Source of the DNA: Gemmatimonadaceae bacterium
GTDB lineage: Bacteria; Gemmatimonadota; Gemmatimonadetes; Gemmatimonadales; Gemmatimonadaceae
Assembly: GCA_016720905.1 (NCBI GenBank)
Contig: JADKJT010000025.1
Location: forward strand, 1-36,993
Reading direction: 5' to 3'
Length of the DNA: 36,993 nt
The position numbers were made by a program, and so were the translations under genes. The notes beneath the pieces are model-generated. The model ran no database searches. It saw nothing but the letters and a program-made list of their open reading frames with translations, and was not told the DNA's origin. Below are positions 17,324-25,170 of the stretch, in pieces. Position 1 is the stretch's first letter; each line of letters opens with the position of its first letter.

Positions 17324-18484
17324 ATGGATCTGCGTCACGCCGCCCTGCACGTTCGCATCCTCGTCGCATTGACCAGTGTGTGCGGCGCGAGCCATGCCAT
17401 CGATGCACAGCGCGCAACGGAAGGCGGCGCCGTACGGCTTCAGGTGCGGTCCGTCAGCGGCGTGCCGGTAGTAGGCGCCCAAATGCGCGTGGCACCTGCG
17501 GACCCGCTGCTCGAGTCGGATGAACGTGGTCTGTTTGCCGTCACGCGTGTCCCCGTGGAAGGGGCGTGGTTGCGCGTGCGGCGCATCGGATACCGCCCGG
17601 ATTCGGTGCGTGTTGCAGCGGCCTTGGGGAAGACCCTGGATACCGTATTGACCATGGAACGCATCGCCGTCGACCTGGCGCCCGTCACCGTGGTTGGGCG
17701 GCGGGATGTGCAGGGACCCATGGCGGGGTTCTACCATCGCCGGAGCACGGGGAGTGGCCGCTTCTTCACCCACGCCGAGATCGAACGACGCGCACCGCAC
17801 AACATGACCGACTTGTTGCGCGACATTCCCGGTATGCGAATCAACTCGCGGTTGCAAACCAATACTGTGCGCATGCGGGGCAGCCGATGCTCGCCGCTGG
17901 TGTGGCTTGACGGTCAGGGTCTCTTCGCCACCGACATCGATCTCGACGCGCTCGACCCGCAGTCGTTTGACGGCGTCGAGGTCTACGGCACCGCCAGCGT
18001 GCCCGTGGAGTTCCAGGGGAATCAGCGGGCCAGCAGTTCGTGCGGAACGATCTTGCTTTGGACTCGACGCGGCGAGCCGCGAAAAGCCAACACGCCGAAA
18101 CGGAAGAACGGCGAAGTCTCCCCAGCGGCGCAGATTGCCAGGCTGCTGGACGAGCTTCGGGTGTACACGGCAGCGGACGTCGACAGCGCCGCGCGCATCG
18201 ACTCGCTCGTCCTCGTGCATCCGGAATATCCGGATTCGCTCTACGAGGCACAGGCGCCGGGACGACTACTGGCCGAGTTCATCGTCGGTGTGAACGGCAA
18301 CGTGATCATCGAGACGTTCAGCGCGGTGACGACAACGCACCGGGATCTGGTCGATCCGGTGCGCGAGGCGCTGCGCAGCCAGCGTTTCAAGCCGGCGATG
18401 CGGCAAGGTCGACCGGTGCAGCAGGTGATGCAACTGCCGTTTGACTTTGTCCCCGATTCGACGGTCCGACGACAGAAACGCTAG
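17324..18484 (+). CDS. Exported hybrid: carboxypeptidase-regulatory-like domain, TonB-receptor plug and TonB C-terminal domain, no barrel
   Basis: This 386-residue protein has a signal peptide (about 1-29, ending SHAIDAQ). A carboxypeptidase-regulatory-like beta-sandwich (about 36-110) ends in TMERIAVDLAPVTVVG, the usual lead into a receptor plug. The plug-like domain (about 125-250) contains RRAPHNMTDLLRDIPGMRI, VRMRGSRCSPLVWLDG and DGVEVYGTAS. After a basic linker comes a TonB C-terminal-like domain (about 290-380): LLAEFIVGVNGNVI through LRSQRFKPAMRQGRPV. No outer-membrane barrel follows the plug. The start is ATG 17324 after GAGG. The plug and transducer domains normally sit in separate proteins that touch each other, so this may be a periplasmic adaptor or a self-docking signal protein. 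The function is unknown. It ends at a strong bidirectional hairpin. Confidence 0.82.
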   Translation: MDLRHAALHVRILVALTSVCGASHAIDAQRATEGGAVRLQVRSVSGVPVVGAQMRVAPADPLLESDERGLFAVTRVPVEGAWLRVRRIGYRPDSVRVAAALGKTLDTVLTMERIAVDLAPVTVVGRRDVQGPMAGFYHRRSTGSGRFFTHAEIERRAPHNMTDLLRDIPGMRINSRLQTNTVRMRGSRCSPLVWLDGQGLFATDIDLDALDPQSFDGVEVYGTASVPVEFQGNQRASSSCGTILLWTRRGEPRKANTPKRKNGEVSPAAQIARLLDELRVYTAADVDSAARIDSLVLVHPEYPDSLYEAQAPGRLLAEFIVGVNGNVIIETFSAVTTTHRDLVDPVREALRSQRFKPAMRQGRPVQQVMQLPFDFVPDSTVRRQKR

Positions 18485-18509
18485 GCCCTTGGGAGGCGCG
18501 GACTGAAAT

Positions 18510-18543
18510 GACAACGGGGGCGCCTGTCGGCGCCCCCGTTGTC
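18510..18543. terminator. Bidirectional hairpin terminator between convergent genes
   Basis: A perfect 15-bp inverted repeat (GACAACGGGGGCGCC, loop TGTC, GGCGCCCCCGTTGTC) lies between the stop of the plug-TonB gene at 18484 and the stop of the PEP-CTERM gene at 18563. It serves both strands equally. No long T-run follows on either side, but the stem is the strongest hairpin I found in the window. Confidence 0.75.
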
Positions 18544-18562
18544 ACATCAAGTCCGGTCGGTA

Positions 18563-19243
18563 TCAGGCCGTCTGGCCTTTGCGCCGACGGGCAAACCCGC
18601 CAAGTCCCAGCAGTCCAGCGGCAACGAGGGCCACCGAACCCGGCTCCGGCACGGTCGTGGAGGGTGACGCGGTGAACGACAGGCTCTCCATGATCGGCGA
18701 CACACCGCCAGTGCCTTCAAGTTCGAAGCTGGCAATGTTGGCGGTGTTGAACTGGATACCGCGGAAGGCGTAGGCGTTGCCCGAGATCGGGGCGCTGGCC
18801 GACATCTCGTATTCCGCCAGAATGTTGTTGAACGAATCGCGGGCGCGGATGAACGTGTTACCGTACGGCGGCGCGTAGTTCAGCATGATGCCGACGCCGC
18901 TCACCGGACCGTTGTTGAACGAGAAGCGCAGCAGACCGGCCTGATTGATACCGAGAGAATTGCCGCACGTCGATCCGTTGTCGCCCAATCCCCAGCCGCA
19001 ATAGTCGAAGTACAGCCCGGAGCCGCCGGTGTAATTCATCAGGACATTGCTCGACCCGCCAATGGTCGCACTGTGCCCGCTGCTCACACTGGTGTTATGC
19101 AGCCCGAAGTCGGTGATGGTGGTGACCGGCGGGTTCAGGGCGCCAAACGAGGTGATCAGCTGTGCCTGAGCAGTCGAGGCACTGGAGATAACGAATGCGG
19201 CGGCGGCCGTCAGCAGACGAACCTTTTGGCGCATGACGTTCAT
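18563..19243 (-). CDS. PEP-CTERM sorting-domain protein
   Basis: This 226-residue exported protein is probably anchored or processed by an exosortase system. It has a signal peptide (about 1-28, ending STAQAQ) and a beta-rich central domain of unknown family with two Cys (DYCGWG, STCGNS). The C-terminal sorting tail is VPEPGSVALVAAGLLGLGG followed by FARRRKGQTA: the PEP motif, a hydrophobic helix and a basic end. The start is ATG 19243 after GAGGAAG. A possible promoter upstream is TTGCAG (19367-19362), 16 bp, TATGGT (19345-19340). No exosortase gene is in this window. Such proteins are usually linked to extracellular polysaccharide, so a matrix role is plausible. Confidence 0.88.
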   Translation of the reverse strand: MNVMRQKVRLLTAAAAFVISSASTAQAQLITSFGALNPPVTTITDFGLHNTSVSSGHSATIGGSSNVLMNYTGGSGLYFDYCGWGLGDNGSTCGNSLGINQAGLLRFSFNNGPVSGVGIMLNYAPPYGNTFIRARDSFNNILAEYEMSASAPISGNAYAFRGIQFNTANIASFELEGTGGVSPIMESLSFTASPSTTVPEPGSVALVAAGLLGLGGFARRRKGQTA

Positions 19244-19544
19244 TGGACTTCCTCTTCGAGGGGTGGCTTGGCGCGTTCAGCGCGTGATCTGCGGCTCTCG
19301 TCCTCCCTTATCGCACAAGTCATTCCAATGGCGAACTCTACCATAAATATTTTTTCATGAACTGCAAAACGTTGTAAATAAACACTTTACACATTTTGTT
19401 ACGTCGCACTCCAGCTCGCTTGTCTGGCGCGAACAACACGATGTGTTGCGTATTCGCGACAGACCAAATGGCCCAGATACCGATTTCCTTGATATTTAAA
19501 GCTTTTTGTCGTACCATCTGGCTCTCGCCTCAGGAGCGCCCTTC
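19244..19544. promoter_or_regulatory. AT-rich divergent intergenic region (PEP-CTERM gene / aryl-CoA operon)
   Basis: About 300 bp without a gene, clearly AT-richer than the rest of the window, especially 19340-19405 and 19485-19505. It should hold the promoters of the minus-strand PEP-CTERM gene and of the plus-strand catabolic operon. On the minus side TTGCAG/TATGGT is a plausible pair. On the plus side TATTTA at 19493-19498 is a possible -10 without a good -35. An imperfect inverted repeat at 19421-19461 is listed separately. No small ORF or tRNA is convincing here. Confidence 0.5.
19421..19461. promoter_or_regulatory. Imperfect inverted repeat upstream of the aryl-CoA operon, candidate MarR operator
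   Basis: Arms TGTC-TGG-CGCGAA-CAACAC (19421-19439) and GTGTTG-CGTA-TTCGCG-ACA (19443-19461) pair over CAACAC/GTGTTG (6 bp), CGCGAA/TTCGCG (6 bp) and TGTC/GACA, with small bulges and a three-base centre (GAT). It lies about 85-125 bp upstream of the first operon codon. MarR proteins bind imperfect palindromes of about 16-20 bp, so the inner part, near 19428-19458, is a reasonable operator for the operon's own MarR. The repeat is seen; the role is inferred. Confidence 0.4.
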
Positions 19545-21917
19545 GTGAACGTGTTGGTCGTGGGTGGAGGACCTGGCGGACTGTACACGGCGCTGCTCAT
19601 GAAGCGCCGCGATCCGCGCGCTGTTGTCACGGTGCTCGAACGACACAAGCCCGATGACACGTTCGGCTGGGGCGTCGTGCTCTCTGACCAGACGGTCGCC
19701 AACCTGCATGCCGCCGACCCCGAGAGCGCTACGGCCATCGCCGACGCGCTCCACCACTGGGATGACATCGAGATCCACTTCGCGGCGCGCACGATGCGAT
19801 CGGGCGGCCACGGATTCAGCGGAATCGGTCGCAAGGCGTTGCTGGCCATCCTGCAGCAGCGTTGCCGGGCGGTGGGCGTGCAACTTCGGTTTGAGCACGA
19901 GTCGCCGGCCGAAACCATCGAGACGTCCATCGCCGCGGAGCGCGCCGATCTGGTGATCGTGGCCGACGGCATCAACAGTCGGCTGCGTGAACGATTTGCC
20001 AGCACCTACCGACCGGACATCGACCTGCGGCGGTGTCGTTACGTCTGGCTGGGCACCCCTCGTCGATTCGATGCCTTCACCTTTGCCTTCGCGGAAACGC
20101 CAGCCGGGTGGTTTCAGGCGCACGCGTATCAGTTTGACGGAGAGACGAGCACGTTCATCGTCGAAACGCCGTACGAGGTGTGGGAGCGCGCCGGAATTTC
20201 TGACATGTCCGACAGCGAATCGCGGGCGTTCTGCGAATCACTCTTCGCCGACCTGCTGGGCGGCGCGCCGCTCTGGAGCAATGCGGCCCACCTGCGCGGT
20301 TCGGCGCAGTGGATTCGGTTCCCGCGCGTCACGTGCGCGGAGTGGGTGCATTGGCTCGACGCTGACGGGCGACGCGTGCCACTCGTGCTGCTGGGCGACG
20401 CCGCCCATACCGCCCACTTCTCCATCGGCTCCGGCAGCAAACTGGCGCTCGAAGACGCCATCGCCATCGACGCACAGATTGCCGCTGCTCCCGACGACTT
20501 GCCGGCCGCGCTGCGCCGCTATCAGGCGGAACGAGCGGTGGAAGTGCTCAAGCTGCAAAACGCCGCCCGAAATTCCACCGAGTGGTTTGAGCACGTGGAT
20601 CGGTATGCGCGACTGGCCCCCGAGCAATTTGCCTACTCGCTGCTCACCCGCTCGCAGCGCATTTCGCACGAAAACCTGCGGGTGCGCGACCCGCAGTACG
20701 TCGCGACGTTCGAACGCTGGTTTGCGCAGCAGTCCGGCGTGACGGTGCCGCCGGAAGCCGTCGCCCCTCCGGCCATCTTCACGCCGTTCACCGTGCGCGG
20801 TGTCACGCTCCCCAATCGCATCGTGGTATCGCCGATGGCCCAGTACTCGGCCGATGCCGACGGCACACCCACCGATTGGCACCTGGTGCATCTGGGAGCG
20901 CGAGCCGCCGGTGGCGCGGGCCTGGTGATGACCGAGATGACGTGCGTGACGGCCGACGCGCGCATCACGCCAGCCTGTCCCGGCTTGTGGAGCGAGGCCC
21001 ATCGTGATGTGTGGGCGCGCACCGTGCGCTTCGTGCACGAACACACCCCGGCCAAGATCGGACTGCAGCTTGGTCATGCTGGTGCCAAGGGCGCCACCAG
21101 AAAGATGTGGGAAGGCATCGACCAACCGCTTGAGGCCGGCGCGTGGCCGCTATTGGCGGCGTCGGAGGTGCAGTATCTGGACGGCGTGTCGCAAACGGCA
21201 CACGCCATGACGCGGCGCGACATGGACCGCGTGGTGACCGACTTCGCCACGGCCACACGGTTGGGCGCCGAGGCCGGATTCGATTGGCTGGAACTGCATG
21301 CCGCTCATGGTTACCTGCTGTCGGGCTTTCTGTCGCCACTCACCAATCAGCGTGCCGACGAGTACGGCGGCGACCTTGGGGGGCGCGCGCGATTTCCGCT
21401 GCGCGTGTTTGCCGCCATGCGCGAGGCATGGCCTCGCGAGCGACCAATGTCCGTTCGCATTTCTGCGCATGACTGGGCCACCGGCGGCAACACCGATGAT
21501 GATGCCGTGGTCATGGCGAAGCTCTTTCGCGCCGCCGGCGCCGATGTCATCGATGTGTCGGCCGGCCAGGTGGTGAAAGACGAGCGGCCGGTGTTTGGAC
21601 GCATGTGGCAAACGCCATTTGCCGACCGGATCCGCCAGGAGGCGGAGATCGCGACCATCGCCGTGGGGGCCATCACCGATGCCGATCAGGCCAATGGTAT
21701 CATTGCGTCGGGACGCGCCGACCTCGTGGCCATTGGTCGGCCGCATCTCACCAATCCGGCGTGGACGTTGATGGAAGCCGCGCGGTTTGGCTATCGGGGT
21801 GCGCAATGGCCGGTGCAATACCTGCAGGGGAAGTCGCAACTCGAGCGATTGATCGAGCGCGAGCGCATGACGCTCCCGTCGACCAACAACGCACCACCGA
21901 AAGGTGAGCTGACATGA
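19545..21917 (+). CDS. abmG: 2-aminobenzoyl-CoA monooxygenase/reductase-type fusion (FAD monooxygenase + old yellow enzyme)
   Basis: This 790-residue protein has two enzymes in one chain. The N-terminal part (1 to about 395) is a class A FAD monooxygenase with VVGGGPGGLY (FAD loop) and GDAAHTAHFSIGSGSK (second FAD motif, G284-D285). The C-terminal part (from about 408) is an old-yellow-enzyme flavin reductase with SPMAQYSADADG, HAAHGYLLSGFLSPLTNQR (His584, His587 region), ADEYGGD and IGRPHLTNP. This fusion is the hallmark of Azoarcus evansii 2-aminobenzoyl-CoA monooxygenase/reductase, which hydroxylates and then reduces the ring. Databases also label relatives as bifunctional salicylyl-CoA 5-hydroxylase/oxidoreductase. 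The start is GTG 19545 with AGGAG in front; an upstream TTG at 19506 is less likely. It is first in a seven-gene operon and its stop overlaps the SDR start. Which substrate is used cannot be settled from sequence. Confidence 0.9.
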   Translation: MNVLVVGGGPGGLYTALLMKRRDPRAVVTVLERHKPDDTFGWGVVLSDQTVANLHAADPESATAIADALHHWDDIEIHFAARTMRSGGHGFSGIGRKALLAILQQRCRAVGVQLRFEHESPAETIETSIAAERADLVIVADGINSRLRERFASTYRPDIDLRRCRYVWLGTPRRFDAFTFAFAETPAGWFQAHAYQFDGETSTFIVETPYEVWERAGISDMSDSESRAFCESLFADLLGGAPLWSNAAHLRGSAQWIRFPRVTCAEWVHWLDADGRRVPLVLLGDAAHTAHFSIGSGSKLALEDAIAIDAQIAAAPDDLPAALRRYQAERAVEVLKLQNAARNSTEWFEHVDRYARLAPEQFAYSLLTRSQRISHENLRVRDPQYVATFERWFAQQSGVTVPPEAVAPPAIFTPFTVRGVTLPNRIVVSPMAQYSADADGTPTDWHLVHLGARAAGGAGLVMTEMTCVTADARITPACPGLWSEAHRDVWARTVRFVHEHTPAKIGLQLGHAGAKGATRKMWEGIDQPLEAGAWPLLAASEVQYLDGVSQTAHAMTRRDMDRVVTDFATATRLGAEAGFDWLELHAAHGYLLSGFLSPLTNQRADEYGGDLGGRARFPLRVFAAMREAWPRERPMSVRISAHDWATGGNTDDDAVVMAKLFRAAGADVIDVSAGQVVKDERPVFGRMWQTPFADRIRQEAEIATIAVGAITDADQANGIIASGRADLVAIGRPHLTNPAWTLMEAARFGYRGAQWPVQYLQGKSQLERLIERERMTLPSTNNAPPKGELT

Positions 21918-22690
21918 ACCGTGACGGTATGCTGGCGGGACAGCACGCCCTCGTGACGGGCGCCAATCGCGGCATTGGCGCCGCGATCGCGCAAGCACTG
22001 TCCGGCGCCGGAGCAAGCGTCAGCTTGCTGGTGCGCGATGCGGCGCGGGCACAGGCGGTGGCCGATTCGTTGCGCGGGCCGCACACGATTGTGGTGGCCG
22101 ACGTGACCGATCGCGCCGCCTCGCACGCCGCCTGCGCGCACGCAGTGGCGTCGCTGGGGCCAATCGACATCCTGGTGAACAACGCGGGTTCGGCAGAATC
22201 CGCGTCGTTCATGCGCAGCGACGTGGCGCTGTTTGAACGCATGCTGGCGGTGCACCTGCTGGCCGCCGTGCACACGGCGCACGCGGTGCTGCCGAGCATG
22301 CTCGAACGTCGGCATGGTCACATCGTGAATGTTGCCAGCGTCGCCGGCCTCTGGGGTGCGCCCTACATCACAGCCTATACGTCAGCCAAACACGCGTTGA
22401 TCGGATTTACGCGGGCGCTTGCGCTGGAAGTGTCGGGGCGTGGGGTGGCGGTGAATGCCGTGTGTCCCGGATACACAGGCACCGATCTGGTGGACGATGC
22501 GGTGGCCCGCATTGTGGCGAAGACCGGACGCACGGCCGACGAGGCGCGACAGTCAATCTTGTCCGACGCCGGGCAATCGCGGATGATCACGGCCGACGAA
22601 GTGGCCGTGGCGGTGCTGGCATTGTGCACCGCGCCCGAGGGCGCGCCGAGTGGGCGGGCGGTGTTGCTGGACGGGAGCGGCGACCCATGA
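21914..22690 (+). CDS. Short-chain dehydrogenase/reductase of the aryl-CoA operon
   Basis: This is a 258-residue classical SDR with a Rossmann fold: TGANRGIG (NAD(P) loop), D-V-T near residue 62, NNAG, the Ser of NVASVAGLWG and YTSAK (catalytic Tyr and Lys), then CPGYTGTDLV. It probably acts as a 3-hydroxyacyl-CoA dehydrogenase-like step on a ring or ring-opened CoA intermediate. The ATG overlaps the stop of the fusion enzyme (ATGA), and its own stop overlaps the MarR ATG, so translation is coupled. Substrate and cofactor preference cannot be read here. Confidence 0.9.
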   Translation: MNRDGMLAGQHALVTGANRGIGAAIAQALSGAGASVSLLVRDAARAQAVADSLRGPHTIVVADVTDRAASHAACAHAVASLGPIDILVNNAGSAESASFMRSDVALFERMLAVHLLAAVHTAHAVLPSMLERRHGHIVNVASVAGLWGAPYITAYTSAKHALIGFTRALALEVSGRGVAVNAVCPGYTGTDLVDDAVARIVAKTGRTADEARQSILSDAGQSRMITADEVAVAVLALCTAPEGAPSGRAVLLDGSGDP

Positions 22691-23145
22691 ACGCACCAGG
22701 CGACCACGAATCGCTGCGGTTGTGGTTGCGGCTATTCACCTGCTCCACTCTCATTGAGCAGCACCTTGGCAGCGCCCTCAAACGTGAATTCGGTTCGTCG
22801 TTGCCGCGGTTCGACCTGCTGGCACAGCTGGATCGCGCGCCGGGCGGTTTGCGCATGGGCGAACTGTCGGAACGTATTCTCACCACCGGTGGCAACGTCA
22901 CGTGGCTGGTGCGCGCGCTGGAGACCGAGGGCCTGGTGTCCCGGCGCGTGGCCATCGATGACAAGCGCGCCGCGGTGGTGCGCCTGACGGCGGCTGGCCG
23001 GCGGCACTTCGCCGCGATGGCGCAAGCGCACGAGCAGTGGATCATTGCCGTGTTTGCACCGTTGACGCCCGATGATCGACGCCTGATGCATGAACAGCTT
23101 GACACCCTGAAAGCGCAGTTCCGCCCCTCCAGGACCACCGAATGA
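22687..23145 (+). CDS. MarR-family regulator of the aryl-CoA operon
   Basis: This is a 152-residue winged-helix repressor. The helix-turn-helix lies around GGLRMGELSERILTTGGNVT, with the wing DDKRAAVVRLTAAG and dimerising helices at both ends. MarR proteins of aromatic degradation clusters usually release DNA on binding the aryl-CoA or the free acid. It sits third in the operon, coupled on both sides by ATGA overlaps, so it is likely autoregulatory. The inverted repeat at 19421-19461 is a candidate operator. Confidence 0.88.
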   Translation: MNAPGDHESLRLWLRLFTCSTLIEQHLGSALKREFGSSLPRFDLLAQLDRAPGGLRMGELSERILTTGGNVTWLVRALETEGLVSRRVAIDDKRAAVVRLTAAGRRHFAAMAQAHEQWIIAVFAPLTPDDRRLMHEQLDTLKAQFRPSRTTE

Positions 23146-23988
23146 GCGAGCCCAACCCCATGTCCACGATGCGACGGTCACTGGCCGCACTCACGCCGAC
23201 GCACTTTGCCTGGCGCACGGCGCATGAGGGTCGCGTGGGAGTGCTCACGCTCAACCGACCGTCGCGCAAGAATCCGCTCACGTTCGAGTCGTATGCCGAG
23301 TTGCGTGACCTGTTTCGCGCGCTGGTGTACGCGTCGGACGTGCGCGCCATCGTCCTGACCGGAGCAGACGACAACTTCTGCTCCGGCGGAGACGTGTTTG
23401 AGATCATCGAGCCACTGACCAAAATGTCGGTGCCCGATCTCCTGGCGTTTACCCGCATGACAGGCGATCTGGTGAAAGCCATGCGGGCCTGTCCGCAGCC
23501 CATCATTGCGGCGGTGGATGGCGTCTGCGCTGGCGCCGGTGCCATTCTCGCCATGGCGTCGGACATGCGCCTGGCCACCCCGCAGGCGCGCACGGCCTTT
23601 CTGTTCACCCGCGTGGGATTGGCCGGCTGCGACATGGGCGCGTGTGCCTTGCTGCCGCGCATCCTTGGGCAGGGCGCGCCTCGAGCTGCTGTACACGGGA
23701 CGTGTGATGGACGCGAACGAAGGCGAACGGTGGGGATTCTACAACGCCATCGTCGAACGCACCACGTTGCTGGCCGACGCCGTTCGTCGCGCCGGCGAAC
23801 TGGCCAACGGCCCGGCCTTCGCGCACGGCATGACCAAAACCATGCTGCAGCAGGAATGGAGCGTGTCGGTGGAGACCGCCATTGAGATGGAGGCGCAGGC
23901 GCAGGCGCTGTGCATGGGTACGCAGGACTTCCGCCGCGCATTTGACGCGTTCGCCGCCAAGATCCCTCCGGTGTTCGAGGGCAACTGA
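23142..23988 (+). CDS. Enoyl-CoA hydratase/isomerase family protein, one frameshift
   Basis: This crotonase-fold protein is about 281 residues long after correction. The first frame gives VLTLNRPSRKNPL, FCSGGDVFEII (CoA/oxyanion loop), DGVCAGAGAILAMASD and GLAGCDMGACALLPRILGQG. One extra base in GGCGCGCC near 23675-23682 then moves the rest to another frame: RLELLYTGRVMDANEGERWG through IPPVFEGN. The two halves join seamlessly, the total length (847) is one base over a multiple of three, and both neighbours are intact, so a sequencing error is more likely than true loss. Crotonase acids differ from classical hydratase: Asp in GCDMGA stands near the usual active-site Glu. It should hydrate or hydrolyse a ring-derived enoyl-CoA. 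It starts by ATGA overlap with marR. Confidence 0.85.
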
Positions 23989-23990
23989 GC

Positions 23991-25157
23991 ATGAGCACAC
24001 TCGCGCATCTGACCTGGCCGTTCTTCGACAACGCGCATCGCGCGCTGGGCGCCGCCGTGACCGAGTGGGTCGGCACGCAGGTGGTGGATGAGGCGTCGGT
24101 GGACGACGCCTGTCGAGAGTGGGTGCGGCGACTCGGGTCGGCCGGATACCTGCGCTATTGCGTCCCGCAGGCATGGGGCGGCGAGCTGCCAGCGCTCGAC
24201 TCACGCGCGCTGTGTGTGTTGCGCGAGGCATTGGCAGCCCACGATGGGTTGGCCGATTTTGTGTTCGCCATGCAAGGGTTGGGGTCGGGTGCCATCACCT
24301 TGGGCGGCTCCGAGACATTGCGCGCGGAGTGGTTGCCGCGCGTGGCCGCGGGTACGGCCATTGCCGCCTTCGCGCTCTCCGAACCGGATGCCGGTTCCGA
24401 CGCCGGCGCGATGTGTACCAGCGCCACGCGCACTGCCGACGGCTGGCGACTGAACGGCATCAAGACGTGGATCTCCAACGGCGGCATCGCCGATTTCTAC
24501 TGCGTCTTCGCGCGCTCGGCACCAGACAGCAGCGGCAGCAAGGGCATCAGTGCGTTCTTTGTGCGTGCAGACACACCCGGACTTAGGGTGACCGAGCGCA
24601 TCGAGGTCATGTCCCCGCATCCGCTGGCGACGCTGGCGTTCGTCGACTGTGAGGTACCGCACGACGCGCTGCTTGGTACCGAAGGTGAGGGGTTCGCGCT
24701 TGCCATGCGCACGCTGGACATCTTTCGCGTATCGGTGGCGGCAGCGGCCACGGGTTTTGCCCGGCGCGCTATGCAGGAGTCGCTACGCCACGCCAGCACG
24801 CGAGCGATGTTCGGTACGACGCTGGGCGCGCAGCCGCTGGCGCAGGCCATCTTGGGCGACATGGCCACCGATCTCGATGCGGCGGCGTTGCTGACCTACC
24901 GCGCCGCGTGGCATCGCGACACCCAGAGCGAACGCAGCACACGCGTGGCCGCCATGGCGAAACTGGGTGCCACCGAACTGGCACAGCAGATTATTGATCG
25001 CGCACTGCAACTGCATGGCGGGCGCGGCGTGCGTGTGGGTGAGGTGGTGGAGCGCCTGTACCGCGACGTGCGGGCGTTGCGCATTTATGAGGGCGCCACC
25101 GAAGTGCAGCGTCTGCTGGTTGGACGTGAATCGCTCAAAGCCCATCGACTCGGCTGA
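23991..25157 (+). CDS. Acyl-CoA dehydrogenase of the aryl-CoA operon
   Basis: This 388-residue flavoprotein of the acyl-CoA dehydrogenase family has the usual three domains. Motifs are FALSEPDAGSDAGAM and KTWISNGGIADFYCVFA (FAD and substrate contacts), ATRAMFGTTL-type signature (STRAMFGTTLGAQPL), QLHGGRGV and the catalytic loop RIYEGATEVQ, whose Glu is the alpha-proton base in MCAD. It follows the hydratase by two bases. It probably oxidises a cyclic or ring-opened acyl-CoA made by the fusion reductase. No electron-transfer flavoprotein gene is near, so electrons presumably go to a general ETF. Confidence 0.92.
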   Translation: MSTLAHLTWPFFDNAHRALGAAVTEWVGTQVVDEASVDDACREWVRRLGSAGYLRYCVPQAWGGELPALDSRALCVLREALAAHDGLADFVFAMQGLGSGAITLGGSETLRAEWLPRVAAGTAIAAFALSEPDAGSDAGAMCTSATRTADGWRLNGIKTWISNGGIADFYCVFARSAPDSSGSKGISAFFVRADTPGLRVTERIEVMSPHPLATLAFVDCEVPHDALLGTEGEGFALAMRTLDIFRVSVAAAATGFARRAMQESLRHASTRAMFGTTLGAQPLAQAILGDMATDLDAAALLTYRAAWHRDTQSERSTRVAAMAKLGATELAQQIIDRALQLHGGRGVRVGEVVERLYRDVRALRIYEGATEVQRLLVGRESLKAHRLG

Positions 25158-25170
25158 GGCCATCGTGACC

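Noticed and set aside
19506..19544. TTG at 19506 as start of the fusion monooxygenase
   Set aside because: The 13 extra residues overlap the AGGAG site that fits GTG 19545, and the FAD loop starts directly after that GTG.
23675..23682. GGCGCGCC as a systematic frameshift site (also at about 1840)
   Set aside because: The same 8-mer occurs in at least six other places, for example near 9119, 13690, 20273, 22643, 26537 and 28348, where the frame is intact.
23142..23988. Programmed frameshifting in the hydratase
   Set aside because: No slippery heptamer or downstream pseudoknot is visible, and enoyl-CoA hydratases are not known to use it.
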